A stretch of DNA of 64,000 bases from Leptothoe kymatousa TAU-MAC 1615 (GCF_018739865.1 NZ_JADOER010000004.1:1064157-1128156); one strand, 5' to 3'; shown: positions 1 through 8,396, counted from the stretch's first letter. Made by a program: numbers and translations. The notes: generated from the letters alone by a model not told the origin.

Positions 1-1
1 C

Positions 2-1867
2 GGCAGCACCAACCTCACCGAAATAGACCATGCCCGCAGCCTCGGCATTGAGGTGATTGTCACCGACCACCACACCCTGCCCGCCGAGCGCCCTCCCGTG
101 GTGGCCATCGTCAATCCCCGCTACTTTGCCGCCGATCATCCCCTGGCCCATCTGTCCGGTGTGGCGGTGGCCTATAAGCTGATCGAAGCCCTCTATGCCG
201 CCACAAAGGGCAGCCCCATCAACGTGGCGCTACGGCCCTTGGCAGAACTCACTGACCTGGTGGCCATTGGCCTGATTGCCGATTTGGTCCAGCTCAGCGG
301 CGACTGTCGATATTTGGCCCAAATGGGAATTCGGCAGCTGCAGACCCACCTGCGAACCCAGGCGCCGATTCGGCCTGGTGTGGCGGAGCTACTCAAGCTG
401 TGTCGCCGCACCGGCGATCGGCCCACGGATATTTCCTTTGGCATTGGTCCCAGAATCAATGCCGTGAGCCGCATCCATGGCGACGCCCAGTTTTGTGTCG
501 AACTGCTCACCAGCCAAGACCCCGACCATTGTCGGGAGCTGGCCCAGCAGACCGAATGGGCCAACACCCGCCGCAAGGCCTTGCAAAAGGATGTGCACAC
601 CCAGGTGATTCAGCGCCTGGGCGAGCTGGATATGGCCACGGTGCAGGTGATTGTGCTGGCGGATGCCCAATGGCCCACGGGGGTGTTGGGCATTGTGGCG
701 GGGCAGGTGGCCCAGGAATATGGCAAGCCGACGATTTTGCTCACCATCGATGGCGAGGTGGCGCGGGGGTCGGCCCGGTCGGTGAATCGGATCGATCTCT
801 ATCAGCTGGTTACCGAGCAGTCCCATTTACTCACCAGCTTTGGTGGTCACCCCTTTGCGGCGGGGATGACCCTGCCCGTGGACAATGTGGCGGTGTTTGC
901 CGCTGCCCTCAACCGGCAGCTGCGGCAGATAGGCAGTCCCTCTGGGCCGACGATTCAGGTGGATCTTGAAATTAGCGTCTGTGAGCTGGGCAAAGGGCTG
1001 TTTCAGCAGCTCAATTTGCTAGAACCCTATGGCATGGGCAATCCGGTGCCGCGCCTGCTGATTCGCAATGCTTGGTTTGATAATACTTGGCACCAAAAGA
1101 TCAAGGACCCGGTGTCCAACCGCAAGCTGCGGTTTATTAAGACCCACTTTTTACTCAAGGACGATACCTGTACGGCTGGATTTCCAGGACTGTGGTGGGG
1201 CCACTACAAGGATGATTTGCCCGTGGGGCGGTGTGATGTGGTGGTGGAGCTAGATTTTAATGCCTATTCACGGCAGAAGAAGCCCCAATATGGGGGCTAT
1301 GAGGTGCGCATTGTGGATGTGAGAACAGTGCAGGCTGAGGCTGAGGTAACTGCGCCGACGCAGCAGGTAATTGATTTGCGATCGCAAGAAACAGAATCAG
1401 AGCCAGCCGATGGTCTGGTGGTGACCCAGTGCCCCACCACCTGGCAGGAGTTGCGACCCTGGTTTCATCAGGCCACACAGCAGCATACGCCGCTGGTGCT
1501 GGCTTATAAGCCCCCTGCTGAGGTGCAGGCGCCAATGGAGGTGTGGAAGCAGCTGGTGGGGGTGGCGAAATATGTGGCCCGCACCGGGAAAACGGTGACA
1601 ATAGCGGAGCTGATGGAGAAACTAAGCATTGGATACGCTGCCTTAAAGGTGGGGCTGGCGGCGCTGGAGAGTTTTGGCTTTCGGGATGAGGCAGGGACTG
1701 CCCAGGCGGTGGTGCTGACCTACGAGGCTGGTTTGGCAGCTGACAGGGAACAGCAACAGGCTGGTCTGCGGTTGTTTTTGGCTAGCTTGGAAGAAGAACA
1801 GTTTCAGCGACAATATTTTTCTAATGTGCCGGTGAGTGTGGCGCAGCAGGTGATGCAGGCAGATTAA
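2..1867 (+). CDS. recJ: RecJ single-stranded-DNA exonuclease (5' end outside window)
   Basis: The frame is open from base 2 and the start lies upstream of the window, so only the C-terminal part is seen (about 620 residues). RecJ is a cytoplasmic 5'-3' exonuclease on single-stranded DNA in RecF-type recombination and repair. Visible hallmarks are the DHH motif (VTDHHTLP, about bases 59-82), the rest of the DHH domain ending near LTDLVAIGLIADLV, and the DHHA1 domain with GGHPFAAGM near bases 842-868. An OB-like segment and a long C-terminal extension follow; I do not recognise the extension beyond saying that cyanobacterial RecJ proteins commonly have one. The gene converges on the acetyltransferase gene, with a repeat hairpin between them. 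The family call is secure; the role of the tail is unknown. Confidence 0.93.
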   Translation, partial: GSTNLTEIDHARSLGIEVIVTDHHTLPAERPPVVAIVNPRYFAADHPLAHLSGVAVAYKLIEALYAATKGSPINVALRPLAELTDLVAIGLIADLVQLSGDCRYLAQMGIRQLQTHLRTQAPIRPGVAELLKLCRRTGDRPTDISFGIGPRINAVSRIHGDAQFCVELLTSQDPDHCRELAQQTEWANTRRKALQKDVHTQVIQRLGELDMATVQVIVLADAQWPTGVLGIVAGQVAQEYGKPTILLTIDGEVARGSARSVNRIDLYQLVTEQSHLLTSFGGHPFAAGMTLPVDNVAVFAAALNRQLRQIGSPSGPTIQVDLEISVCELGKGLFQQLNLLEPYGMGNPVPRLLIRNAWFDNTWHQKIKDPVSNRKLRFIKTHFLLKDDTCTAGFPGLWWGHYKDDLPVGRCDVVVELDFNAYSRQKKPQYGGYEVRIVDVRTVQAEAEVTAPTQQVIDLRSQETESEPADGLVVTQCPTTWQELRPWFHQATQQHTPLVLAYKPPAEVQAPMEVWKQLVGVAKYVARTGKTVTIAELMEKLSIGYAALKVGLAALESFGFRDEAGTAQAVVLTYEAGLAADREQQQAGLRLFLASLEEEQFQRQYFSNVPVSVAQQVMQAD

Positions 1868-1881
1868 GAGGAACATGAAAG

Positions 1882-1912
1882 TGGTGCCCAGCTAGAGGCT
1901 GAGCACCAGACA
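1882..1912. repeat. Small palindromic repeat, copy 1 (hairpin between convergent genes)
   Basis: TGCCCAGCTAGAGGCTGAGCA forms a short hairpin with one C/A mismatch. The sequence, including the following ACCAGAC, recurs nearly unchanged at 3199-3226. It lies between recJ and the convergent GNAT gene and could also stop transcription, but there is no clear T-tract. Repeats of this kind are common in cyanobacterial intergenic regions. Confidence 0.5.
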
Positions 1913-1943
1913 AATAAACTAATTCATGTTTGATCGTCATTGT

Positions 1944-2921
1944 CTAAGGAGACAACACTTTTCGATAAACCGTTGAGCGAAAATCTTCGCTAAAGCCAAC
2001 GGACTTATACAGGGCGAAGGCACCACTGGGATTTTCGGCATCGACACCGATGGTGGCAGTGTCCATACCCCTAGCCTGTAGACGCTGGAGGCCAGCCATC
2101 AAGAGAGTTCGGGCCAGTCCCCGGCGACGGTAGCCCCGTCGGGTGCCCAACAAACATACGTACCCCTCTTTGCGCCCCAGCCGCTGATTATAGTCAGGGT
2201 CAATGGCGCTATAGCAGAAGGTAACTAATGTGCCCTCATCGGTTTCAATCACTAAATCCAGAGCTGGGTTGTAATCAGCAGATTGGGTGTAGTGATGGAA
2301 CTCTTCCAGTGTCATGGGAGTGTGGTTCCAGTGGTCCACAAAGGACTGGTTAAACATGGCGACCCAGGCGGTAGCGTCGCTGTTGGCATCCACTGGGCGA
2401 ATTTTCCAGCCATTGGGCAATGACGGTACGGCAATATCTCCTTCTAGGGAGCGTTTTAGCTCATAGAAGTAGCGGATGGGGGTAAACCCAAATTGGCGCA
2501 ACAGTTTTTTGCGATCGCTAAGTTTATCGCGACAGCCCGTGTGGAATACCAGGGGCAATCCTTCTGGACTAACTTCCCGCAGACGCTGTTCAGCCCAGAT
2601 CATGGCAGCGTCTTCTAACCCGTCACCGCGCAGATGGGGATGAACATTGAAGTAAACCGACCCTAGAAATTCGGTTTCGTTGGGTTGGGAATCGTGCCAG
2701 AGAGTTGCCATGGCAACCACATTGCCTTGGACATCTTTCCATAGTCGTAGGTCATGGTCAGGATCAAACCCTGGGCTGGCAAAAGCCTCCCTTAGGTCTC
2801 TGACGGAGGTACGACTGTCCAAATCATCTGCCTCACGGCAGGCGTTAATTAACCTGGCGATGGCGTCTAAATCGGCTTCACCAGTGTAGGTATGTTCTCG
2901 AAACGTAGATGCAGTGGCCAT
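1944..2921 (-). CDS. Two-domain GNAT family N-acetyltransferase
   Basis: This 325-residue protein has two GNAT folds in tandem. The N-terminal half (about 5-150) is degenerate. The C-terminal half (about 165-325) carries the acetyl-CoA loop GTRRGYRRRGLARTLL (the RxxGxG/A signature) followed by AENPSGAFALYKSVGF, typical of motif B. The arrangement recalls mycothiol synthase (MshD)-like two-domain acetyltransferases, but cyanobacteria do not make mycothiol and I assign no substrate. The start ATG (2919-2921) is the first codon and makes a sensible N-terminus. It transfers acetyl groups from acetyl-CoA to an amine in the cytoplasm, by family inference. It is a single gene with a 346-base gap upstream. 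Confidence 0.85.
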   Translation of the reverse strand: MATASTFREHTYTGEADLDAIARLINACREADDLDSRTSVRDLREAFASPGFDPDHDLRLWKDVQGNVVAMATLWHDSQPNETEFLGSVYFNVHPHLRGDGLEDAAMIWAEQRLREVSPEGLPLVFHTGCRDKLSDRKKLLRQFGFTPIRYFYELKRSLEGDIAVPSLPNGWKIRPVDANSDATAWVAMFNQSFVDHWNHTPMTLEEFHHYTQSADYNPALDLVIETDEGTLVTFCYSAIDPDYNQRLGRKEGYVCLLGTRRGYRRRGLARTLLMAGLQRLQARGMDTATIGVDAENPSGAFALYKSVGFSEDFRSTVYRKVLSP

Positions 2922-3267
2922 AAAGCCTTTTGAAATTTAAATCAGATAGAGTGCAGCTACAAAGACTCACCAGCAAATTACGGTTAAATTTGTAGCCTAT
3001 ATACTACGTGATGCTTTATGGGTGCGTGTGACCGATCTGATTCAACTTTTTTGATTTTGATAATTTGGGTAGGGTGGGCATTGCTGAGAAGATTTTTGCT
3101 GCAGGAAAAGGGGAGGCTCTAACTCGCACTCAGGCTCTGCCTGGAGCGGGCGATTGTGGCTCTGCCACTTGTGCAGAAGGCAGGAGCCTTGAGAGTTATG
3201 CCCAGCCAGAGGCTGGGCACCAGACTAAATAGGATGCTGGTACATCGCATAGTTTCGGTGAGCGGTG
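2922..3267. other. Intergenic region with a second copy of the hairpin repeat
   Basis: No convincing ORF lies here. The left part holds the presumed promoter of the GNAT gene. The right part contains several GGCTCTGCC-type segments (about 3116-3185) and the palindromic repeat described separately at 3199-3226. Confidence 0.5.
3199..3226. repeat. Small palindromic repeat, copy 2
   Basis: GCCCAGCC-AGA-GGCTGGGC is a perfect 8-bp stem with a 3-base loop. It is followed by ACCAGACTAAAT, which matches the copy at 1885-1912 (ACCAGACAAAT). Two copies 1.3 kb apart in intergenic DNA support a dispersed repeat rather than two independent terminators. Confidence 0.55.
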
Positions 3268-4458
3268 CTAATTTTCACGAACGACCCAACCAATTTCAGG
3301 CCGAAGGAAAAGATCGTTGGAATCTTGCTTAACTCCAACAAATCCACCCAAAAGTTCCATGTCAAAGCATTGTGCTAAATACTTCCAACGAAAGGGGACT
3401 TTAGCTAATCCACTGGGAAAATCACTCCCTGACATTTCAGAAAAAACATCATCCTCATGATTATTGATGCCATATCGTAGCCCTTGCAGTTGATGATTAC
3501 CCTTAATTAACCAGGGATTTTTCCGATTTACTTGGCGAGTTTTCGAGTCTGTTAAGTATGGGAAAAATACTATAATCCATCCAGTGATATAAGGGCCTCC
3601 ACTAGCATTTTGAAATTTGTAGAATGACTGCCAAAACGTTTTATCTGACTGACCTTGGGCAGCCATAATAAATTGGTCTAAGACCGGAATCAGTAAATCA
3701 ACCCACCACTGCAGCTCAAATTCTGCGAGTCTTTTTGTTCGCTCTAGCAAGTCCTGCCAGTCGGCCACTGTTCCTTCCAGTCTTATTCTTGGAATTCCAC
3801 AAGCGGTCATAAGACTATAGTCAAAATAAGGCTGCATTGCATCTAGAAGAACCAGTTCTGACGCAGCCTTCTCTACCGCACGAGTCGTCGAAAAGTGGGG
3901 AATGAGCAAATCATGGGTAGCAGGTCCAACGTGTTGACGAATTTGGGCAGAAAAAGATTCGAATACTTCCTCCCAGGGATTCTCTGGAGAGCCTTTGACA
4001 AAGTCATCACGCCGAACCTCGATCTTGATTTTTTTCTGATGCTGAACAAATTGAGATCTGAGTTTGTCTGCATGCACATTGATATGACTGGCCAGTCCCT
4101 GACTGATGAGTAGCCAAATCATATCTGGAGATAAACTTAGGGGGCGATGTTCTGCAAAAGCACCATGCACCGCTGCAACAAACGGGTGAACTCCAGCAGC
4201 GGCAAGTAGCGTTCCACGATAGTTGGAGCAAGCCTCAAAAGACAATCCTGGGTCTGGGACCTGTTCTCGTTCTTCTCTATTTTTGAAATGCTCTCGCCAA
4301 TCTGTAGGTACCTTCAGTAAGGCATCTACGGCCTGATAATAGGAGATCTCCGGGAATCGTCTATCGGTGGATGATACATCTGAAACCTCGAATACTATCG
4401 ATGAATTATTGGTTTTTACTGATTGTTTAATATCTGTTGAATAAGACTGTTTCTCCAT
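3268..4458 (-). CDS. DUF4419 domain-containing protein
   Basis: This 396-residue protein shows the DUF4419 pattern: AVHGAFAEHRPLSLSPDMIWLL near residue 115, then the WVDLLIPVLDQF, GGPYITGWIIVFFPYL and SGLAKVPFRW segments in the C-terminal half. There is no signal peptide or membrane segment. The molecular function of the family is not known, and these proteins occur sporadically in bacteria and fungi. The gene stands alone, with an AT-rich upstream stretch and a decayed TIR fragment about 120 bases beyond its start. The start ATG (4456-4458) is the first in frame. A horizontally acquired accessory gene is plausible from the sporadic family distribution and the degraded neighbour, but this is inference. 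Confidence 0.75.
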   Translation of the reverse strand: MEKQSYSTDIKQSVKTNNSSIVFEVSDVSSTDRRFPEISYYQAVDALLKVPTDWREHFKNREEREQVPDPGLSFEACSNYRGTLLAAAGVHPFVAAVHGAFAEHRPLSLSPDMIWLLISQGLASHINVHADKLRSQFVQHQKKIKIEVRRDDFVKGSPENPWEEVFESFSAQIRQHVGPATHDLLIPHFSTTRAVEKAASELVLLDAMQPYFDYSLMTACGIPRIRLEGTVADWQDLLERTKRLAEFELQWWVDLLIPVLDQFIMAAQGQSDKTFWQSFYKFQNASGGPYITGWIIVFFPYLTDSKTRQVNRKNPWLIKGNHQLQGLRYGINNHEDDVFSEMSGSDFPSGLAKVPFRWKYLAQCFDMELLGGFVGVKQDSNDLFLRPEIGWVVREN

Positions 4459-4574
4459 AAGACAGCAACCCTCATCGATAGATTTTAGCTAACCATTCTA
4501 TCGAGTGTCAGAAAACCCATACAAGTAATGATTCAGTTCTTAAACTTTGAGCAATTTCAATGTTTGCTGAGCTT

Positions 4575-4721
4575 TTAGAATTCGAGTTTTTTGCTGCAGC
4601 CATAGTGCCAGGTGCTCACCAAGCCACTGCGCTTCAGCGGCATCAAATGCGCTTCCAATTCCTGCCTATCGGCTTCATCTGCCCTGGCATAGGCCAAAAA
4701 TATGGAAACCGGATTGCCCAT
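4575..4721 (-). pseudogene. TIR-domain remnant (48 codons)
   Basis: Read on the minus strand from the ATG at 4721, this gives a peptide beginning MGNPVSIFLAYARADEADRQ and continuing ELEAHLMPLKRSGLVSTWH, then a stop at 4575. That is the first strand, helix A and start of strand B of a bacterial TIR domain, in the form (I)FLSYAxxDExxRxELExHLxxLxRxGLxxxWHDR common in cyanobacteria. The catalytic Glu region and the rest of the domain are absent. Downstream sequence shows no continuation in the other frames that I can recognise. It is a truncated relic of a TIR signalling or NADase protein, not a working gene. Confidence 0.6.
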
Positions 4722-4888
4722 GCAAAGCCCTAATGCGACTAACTGTGCCTTCAAGCATTATAAAGACCCTTCCGGTAAAACTCCATCAGGCTTGATAGTG
4801 ATTACGGTTTTGACTGATAAAGCGCGTAGTCGGGTTTCGACTGCGCTCAACCCTCAGGTCTACGAGGTATGCTCTACATCGCCCCCGA
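4722..4888. other. Short intergenic stretch with a GAGCGCAGTCGAAA-type element
   Basis: No gene is supported here. TTTCGACTGCGCTCAACC lies within 4834-4852. It resembles a short intergenic element I have often seen repeated in bacterial genomes, with GGGTT/AACCC at its ends. I see no second copy in this window. Confidence 0.25.
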
Positions 4889-5293
4889 TTACTTAGGATT
4901 CGTTACCAGTAAATCTCTTTTATCACCAGAGACCAAAAACCAACTGACCGTATCCTCCGCATTCTCTCGGGCGATATAAATGTCAAACGGTCCCGCTTCT
5001 TTCGTTTCTCGACTAGTGAGCTGAATGATGGCCTGGTAGGTGCCCTGCACATGGAAAACATCATTGTCCTGGGCTTCCCGCTGGGTCACATCCACCTGGC
5101 GTAGCTTAAAGTTGGGCAGCTGTAGCACCTGGGGCGATAGCTGAGCGATCAGCGCCTGCTGTGTTTGGGCTATTTTCAGTGCCAAACCCCGCTCCACAAT
5201 TGCCTGGGGCGGCACCGTGCCAAACTGACTGCAGGCCTGCATTAGCAACACCAAACCCAGCAAAAATAACCAACGCAAACGACCCATTCTCAT
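4889..5293 (-). CDS. Small lipoprotein of unknown function
   Basis: This 134-residue protein begins with a classic lipoprotein signal: positive residues MRMGRLR, a hydrophobic core and the lipobox LMQAC with Cys at residue 21. The mature part has the pattern of a small alpha/beta fold with a segment FHVQGTYQAIIQLTSRETKEAGPFDIYI, followed by a Trp-rich strand. I recognise no family; it looks like cyanobacterial hypothetical lipoproteins. It is expected to be lipid-anchored facing the periplasm. It sits just downstream (24 bases) of the PCP_red-like gene on the same strand, so the two may be co-transcribed. Confidence 0.65.
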   Translation of the reverse strand: MRMGRLRWLFLLGLVLLMQACSQFGTVPPQAIVERGLALKIAQTQQALIAQLSPQVLQLPNFKLRQVDVTQREAQDNDVFHVQGTYQAIIQLTSRETKEAGPFDIYIARENAEDTVSWFLVSGDKRDLLVTNPK

Positions 5294-5317
5294 CTACCCA
5301 CTGTTTTAATATGCCAA

Positions 5318-5485
5318 TTATCCAAACTTTTTCTTGGCCTGTTCGTAGACTTCGATAGTAATTTCAGTAGCTCCGGCTTCCTGGGCAAATTTTTCGATTT
5401 TCTTGCGGGCCGCTGGACGCACGAAAAAAGGAATTTCCTTTAGGCGGGCTTTTGCTTCAGTGGTCCACTCAACGGCATTGCTCAT
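5318..5485 (-). CDS. PCP_red-like mini-protein (ChlB/BchB C-terminal domain family)
   Basis: This 55-residue ORF begins MSNAVEWTTEAKARLKEIPF and continues FVRPAARKKIEKFAQEAG, ending EITIEVYEQAKKKFG. The pattern W-(T/S)-x-E-A-x-x-x-L-x-x-I-P-x-F-x-R-x-x-A-R-x-x-I-E-x-x-A-x-x-x-G-x-x-x-I-T matches the small domain found at the C-terminus of the dark-operative protochlorophyllide reductase subunit ChlB (Pfam PCP_red), which also occurs as a free-standing protein in cyanobacteria. No function is established for the stand-alone form; regulation or assembly in tetrapyrrole enzymes is only a guess. The ATG at 5485 is the only reasonable start. It is probably the first gene of a two-gene unit with the lipoprotein. 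Confidence 0.75.
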   Translation of the reverse strand: MSNAVEWTTEAKARLKEIPFFVRPAARKKIEKFAQEAGATEITIEVYEQAKKKFG

Positions 5486-5639
5486 GGAAAATTATAGGTG
5501 CACAGCCCTTTTACTTTACCGCCAAAAAAACGCTGCCGCACGTACCTATGGGGGCAAAATGTAGCTGCGGTGCACCCCATTACCCTGGGGCCATTGCCCA
5601 TAGTGATGGGGAACCGGCCTTCCATGGCGAGGCGCACCC

Positions 5640-6515
5640 TTACACCTGGCCCCGCAATGCGGCTAGTTCCCCACGGATAGATAGGGGCGCATACCCCAGG
5701 GCAAAGGCCTTACTACTATCTAAAGAAACGTCTGGCGGGCGCGGGGCCGACATTGGCACATCCCGTTGCCGACCGGCCTTTAACCCTTCTGGGGGCAGTT
5801 CAAAAACGTCCACCATCAAACGACCAAAATCATAGCGAGAGATCCGTTCTTTTCCGCCTAAATGGACAATGCCTTGCACCTTGTCCAGGGCTAGCAACAG
5901 CCCCTTGGCCGCAGTGGTGCCACTGGCGGGGGTGCGAATCTCATCGGTGAATAGGTTTAACTCCTGTTTGTTGCGCAACATTTGGAGAAACGGTTGCAAA
6001 AAACTGTTGGCCGTTGGCGGTGCCGCACCAAACATCAGGGGCATACGGCATACCGCAGCCTGGGGATAACATTGGAGTATTTCCGACTCTGCCAATGCTT
6101 TTTGTTCGCCGTATAGATTCACTGGAGAAAGCGGATCGTCTTCTGTGTAAGGCGCATTGAGACCGTCAAACACCTGGTCGCTGGAGGCAAACACAAAGGG
6201 AATATTCGCGATCGCACACTGTTGGGCCAGGGTGCGAGATAAAACCACATTGATCCGGTGGGACGTTTCTGGATTTTCCTGGCACCAATTGGGCTTTGAT
6301 TCAGCTGCCAGGTGGATGACTCCATCGGGCTGAATCGTTTGAAACAGTTGGTGCAATGCCTGAAAATTGGTTAAGTCTGCTTGGAGCAGCGTAGCGCCAG
6401 GAATCGTTAACGCTTTGGAATGGTAGATGCCATACACATCCCAGTGGGGGGAAGCCATTTGGCATAGATTCCAACCCAGAAAGCCACTGGCTCCCGTCAC
6501 AAGCAGTTTTGGCAT
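5640..6515 (-). CDS. RmlD-like NAD(P)-dependent sugar-nucleotide reductase (SDR superfamily)
   Basis: A Rossmann protein of about 290 residues. It opens with MPKLLVTGASGFLGWNLC (the TGxxGxxG cofactor motif) and has the active-site YxxxK as NLYGEQKALAE with the preceding Ser in FASSDQVFDG. The pattern IHLAAESKPNWCQENPE resembles dTDP-4-dehydrorhamnose reductase (RmlD/RfbD) and the MAT2B-like group. The reading frame is open upstream to 6545, but the ATG at 6515 puts the Rossmann motif at the usual distance from the N-terminus and is preferred. It is an NAD(P)H-linked reductase or epimerase of a sugar nucleotide by family; the substrate is not deducible. It has no rml partners nearby, so a role outside rhamnose synthesis is possible. 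Confidence 0.8.
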   Translation of the reverse strand: MPKLLVTGASGFLGWNLCQMASPHWDVYGIYHSKALTIPGATLLQADLTNFQALHQLFQTIQPDGVIHLAAESKPNWCQENPETSHRINVVLSRTLAQQCAIANIPFVFASSDQVFDGLNAPYTEDDPLSPVNLYGEQKALAESEILQCYPQAAVCRMPLMFGAAPPTANSFLQPFLQMLRNKQELNLFTDEIRTPASGTTAAKGLLLALDKVQGIVHLGGKERISRYDFGRLMVDVFELPPEGLKAGRQRDVPMSAPRPPDVSLDSSKAFALGYAPLSIRGELAALRGQV

Positions 6516-6583
6516 GGGGCGCTCCAACATAGGTCCGGGACCCATTGTAAAAGGGAGTGTGGCCCGGAGTGAACCTTGGGGGC

Positions 6584-7129
6584 CTATAGCATGGTGTAGT
6601 GTGTGGCGTCAGCAAACAACACCCCAATGGTGGCCTGGGGCTGCAAAACGCGCATAACGGGTTCTAGAATGCCTACGGGTTCTTGACCACGGAGAATTTT
6701 GCCATCGATGGGAGAGCTAAACTCAAAGGTGACATAGTGTACCTTTTGCAGGCGCATAGTAGAAGTAATGATGCCCGGCACAATGTGGGTGGCGGCCAAT
6801 GCCACATATCTGCGACGAACGTAGTCTTTGCGCGCCAGGTGGCCGGCGATGTATAAACCCACGGGTAAGATCAACAGAATCAGCAGCTGCATCCATTGGA
6901 ACGGTCTACCCTGGGATACGGCATCGTAAATTAGACCGATAACTACGGTGGGTAAGGCCAGGATGCCGAATGCAATAAATCCGATGCCTATCCAGTTCCA
7001 GAATTTGTTTGTTCCGGTTTTAGGCAAGGGGCGTTCTCCGTCGAGAAATGCGTAATTTTCTGAAAACCGAATAGCGATGGGGGCTTCTAACAGATTGATG
7101 AACCGAGTCTCACTAAATGTAGTAAACAT
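6584..7129 (-). CDS. Membrane protein of unknown function (two TM helices)
   Basis: This 181-residue protein has a short cytoplasmic N-terminus and two hydrophobic helices, roughly residues 44-68 (IGIGFIAFGILALPTVVIGLI) and 79-96 (MQLLILLILPVGLYIAGHLA). A soluble C-terminal domain with strands HYVTFEFSSPIDGKILRGQ follows. The layout resembles DUF3592-like two-helix membrane proteins, but I cannot name a family with confidence. The start ATG is at 7127-7129. It lies 68 bases upstream of the reductase gene on the same strand. Confidence 0.6.
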   Translation of the reverse strand: MFTTFSETRFINLLEAPIAIRFSENYAFLDGERPLPKTGTNKFWNWIGIGFIAFGILALPTVVIGLIYDAVSQGRPFQWMQLLILLILPVGLYIAGHLARKDYVRRRYVALAATHIVPGIITSTMRLQKVHYVTFEFSSPIDGKILRGQEPVGILEPVMRVLQPQATIGVLFADATHYTML

Positions 7130-7359
7130 GACGATTGGTAGATGAGTCTAAAGGGCGATGACCACCTGTGCTCTTTTTATTCTGCCATTAAATGATTTTC
7201 GTTTCTACGTACTTAATGCCACATTCCTTGCAGATTTAGGCAATGGGATAATCCGTGACTGTGCTATTCCTAGTGGTTTTCAGGGTTTCTGTTGAAAATG
7301 TAACAAGAAAAAAAATATAAAAAGTCTTATTCTTTGTTACAGTCCTTTTAGGGAAATAA

Positions 7360-7467
7360 CCGTGATTTTACGTAGATTTTATCCGTTGTGTTGTTAGGGC
7401 GTTGACCGTGATTTTACGTAGACTAAGGTTGCGGTGCTGCTGAGGGGGTAATTGTAATTTCACGTAG
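7360..7467. repeat. Three 46-base repeat units at the 3' end of the next gene
   Basis: GTGATTTTACGTAG occurs at 7362 and 7408, and as GTAATTTCACGTAG (two changes) at 7454, exactly 46 bases apart each time. The remainder of the first two units is also loosely alike (GTTGTGTTGTTAGGGCG against GCGGTGCTGCTGAGGGG). The rightmost unit is the last 14 codons of the secreted-protein gene; the other two lie beyond its stop codon as decaying copies. Confidence 0.55.
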
Positions 7468-8187
7468 GTCGAATGATGCTGTGCCGGGTGAAAAATAATA
7501 TTCTCCCGTTAGCCCTACTTCAAATTGTAGTCCGGCGATTAAATCGGCTTCCATGATTTGGTTGCCAAGCTCCACATTGCCACTGTGTTGAAACTTAAAC
7601 CAGTTGGGATGGTTGGCCGCGATGGGCACCGAAATTTTAGTCCATTGCTGGCCAGGTTCCACACATAGCCTCTCGTATTCTAGGGGGGGTACACCATGGG
7701 CCCAAATCTCTCCATCGCGATCCATAAAGCGCAGACCCACACATACAGGGGATGAAGACCTGGCTTCAAAGGTGATTTGAGCTGTTTTAGGCAGTTTTTC
7801 TGGCACCAGGTTCTTGGGAACAACACTGACGCTGGTGCCATGGCCATGGCGGGCAAATTCTACGGTGAGATAAGGCTTGGGCTGATAGCGGTTGACATGG
7901 GATTTGACCCAGCTAAAATCGTTGCCATCATGGAGTTTGGCATCGGGGTCGGCCCAGAATTTGCCAACGGTAGCTGTCCCTCGGGAAAAGTCCTGGTAGA
8001 TACCGTCCGAGGCCTCGTCTCCTGTGGCTGGTTTCAGTCCATGGTATCGATAGACATCAACAATCGGTTGCTCCTGAGGGTGGCCGTTCTGGGGGAATTC
8101 TGACTGGTTTGCCTTGGCGGTGGAAAAATAGAATAGGGATAGTCCTATGAAGGCAGAGGCTAATATGGGATGGAGCAAACGTTTCAT
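7423..8187 (-). CDS. Secreted protein of unknown function, probable beta-sandwich
   Basis: About 254 residues from the ATG at 8187 (the frame is open to 8205). The N-terminus MKRLLHPILASAFIGLSLFY followed by FSTAKANQ is a Sec signal peptide, with cleavage likely after AKA. The mature protein is rich in alternating strands, for example TAQITFEARSSSPVCVGLRF, and ends in SFDLREITITP. This pattern recalls carbohydrate-binding beta-sandwich modules, but I see no diagnostic motif. It is exported to the periplasm or outside. It is the last gene before a 46-base repeated tail and has no obvious operon partner. Confidence 0.65.
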   Translation of the reverse strand: MKRLLHPILASAFIGLSLFYFSTAKANQSEFPQNGHPQEQPIVDVYRYHGLKPATGDEASDGIYQDFSRGTATVGKFWADPDAKLHDGNDFSWVKSHVNRYQPKPYLTVEFARHGHGTSVSVVPKNLVPEKLPKTAQITFEARSSSPVCVGLRFMDRDGEIWAHGVPPLEYERLCVEPGQQWTKISVPIAANHPNWFKFQHSGNVELGNQIMEADLIAGLQFEVGLTGEYYFSPGTASFDLREITITPSAAPQP

Positions 8188-8396
8188 ATAAACTCCCAAG
8201 AACAACTATGCTTCAAGATGCCCATATTTGAGCTCCCTCGATGATCTCTTATTCTAAGTTTTAGCCATAGATACGATGAGTCTTTGGCTGGCTGACTGAC
8301 GAAAGTTCCTTCGGTAGGTTGGCTAGCGTTGAAAACTATGGGTTTAATTCATTTCTTTTTCTAAGGTAGGATCTACAGCAGAATCTTCCTCAACCC

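Noticed and set aside
1257-1601. Long ORFs on the strand opposite recJ, and similar opposite-strand ORFs under ggt, TamB and the topoisomerase gene
   Set aside because: They are shadows of GC-rich coding sequence in another frame; their low-complexity Pro/Ala/Arg composition lacks domain features.
5486-5639. Possible RNA gene in the short GC-rich gap before the RmlD-like gene
   Set aside because: No tRNA-like arms, terminator or promoter could be identified.
5640-6515. Calling the reductase rmlD/rfbD
   Set aside because: No rmlA, rmlB or rmlC genes are adjacent, and the active-site pattern fits several sugar-nucleotide reductases.
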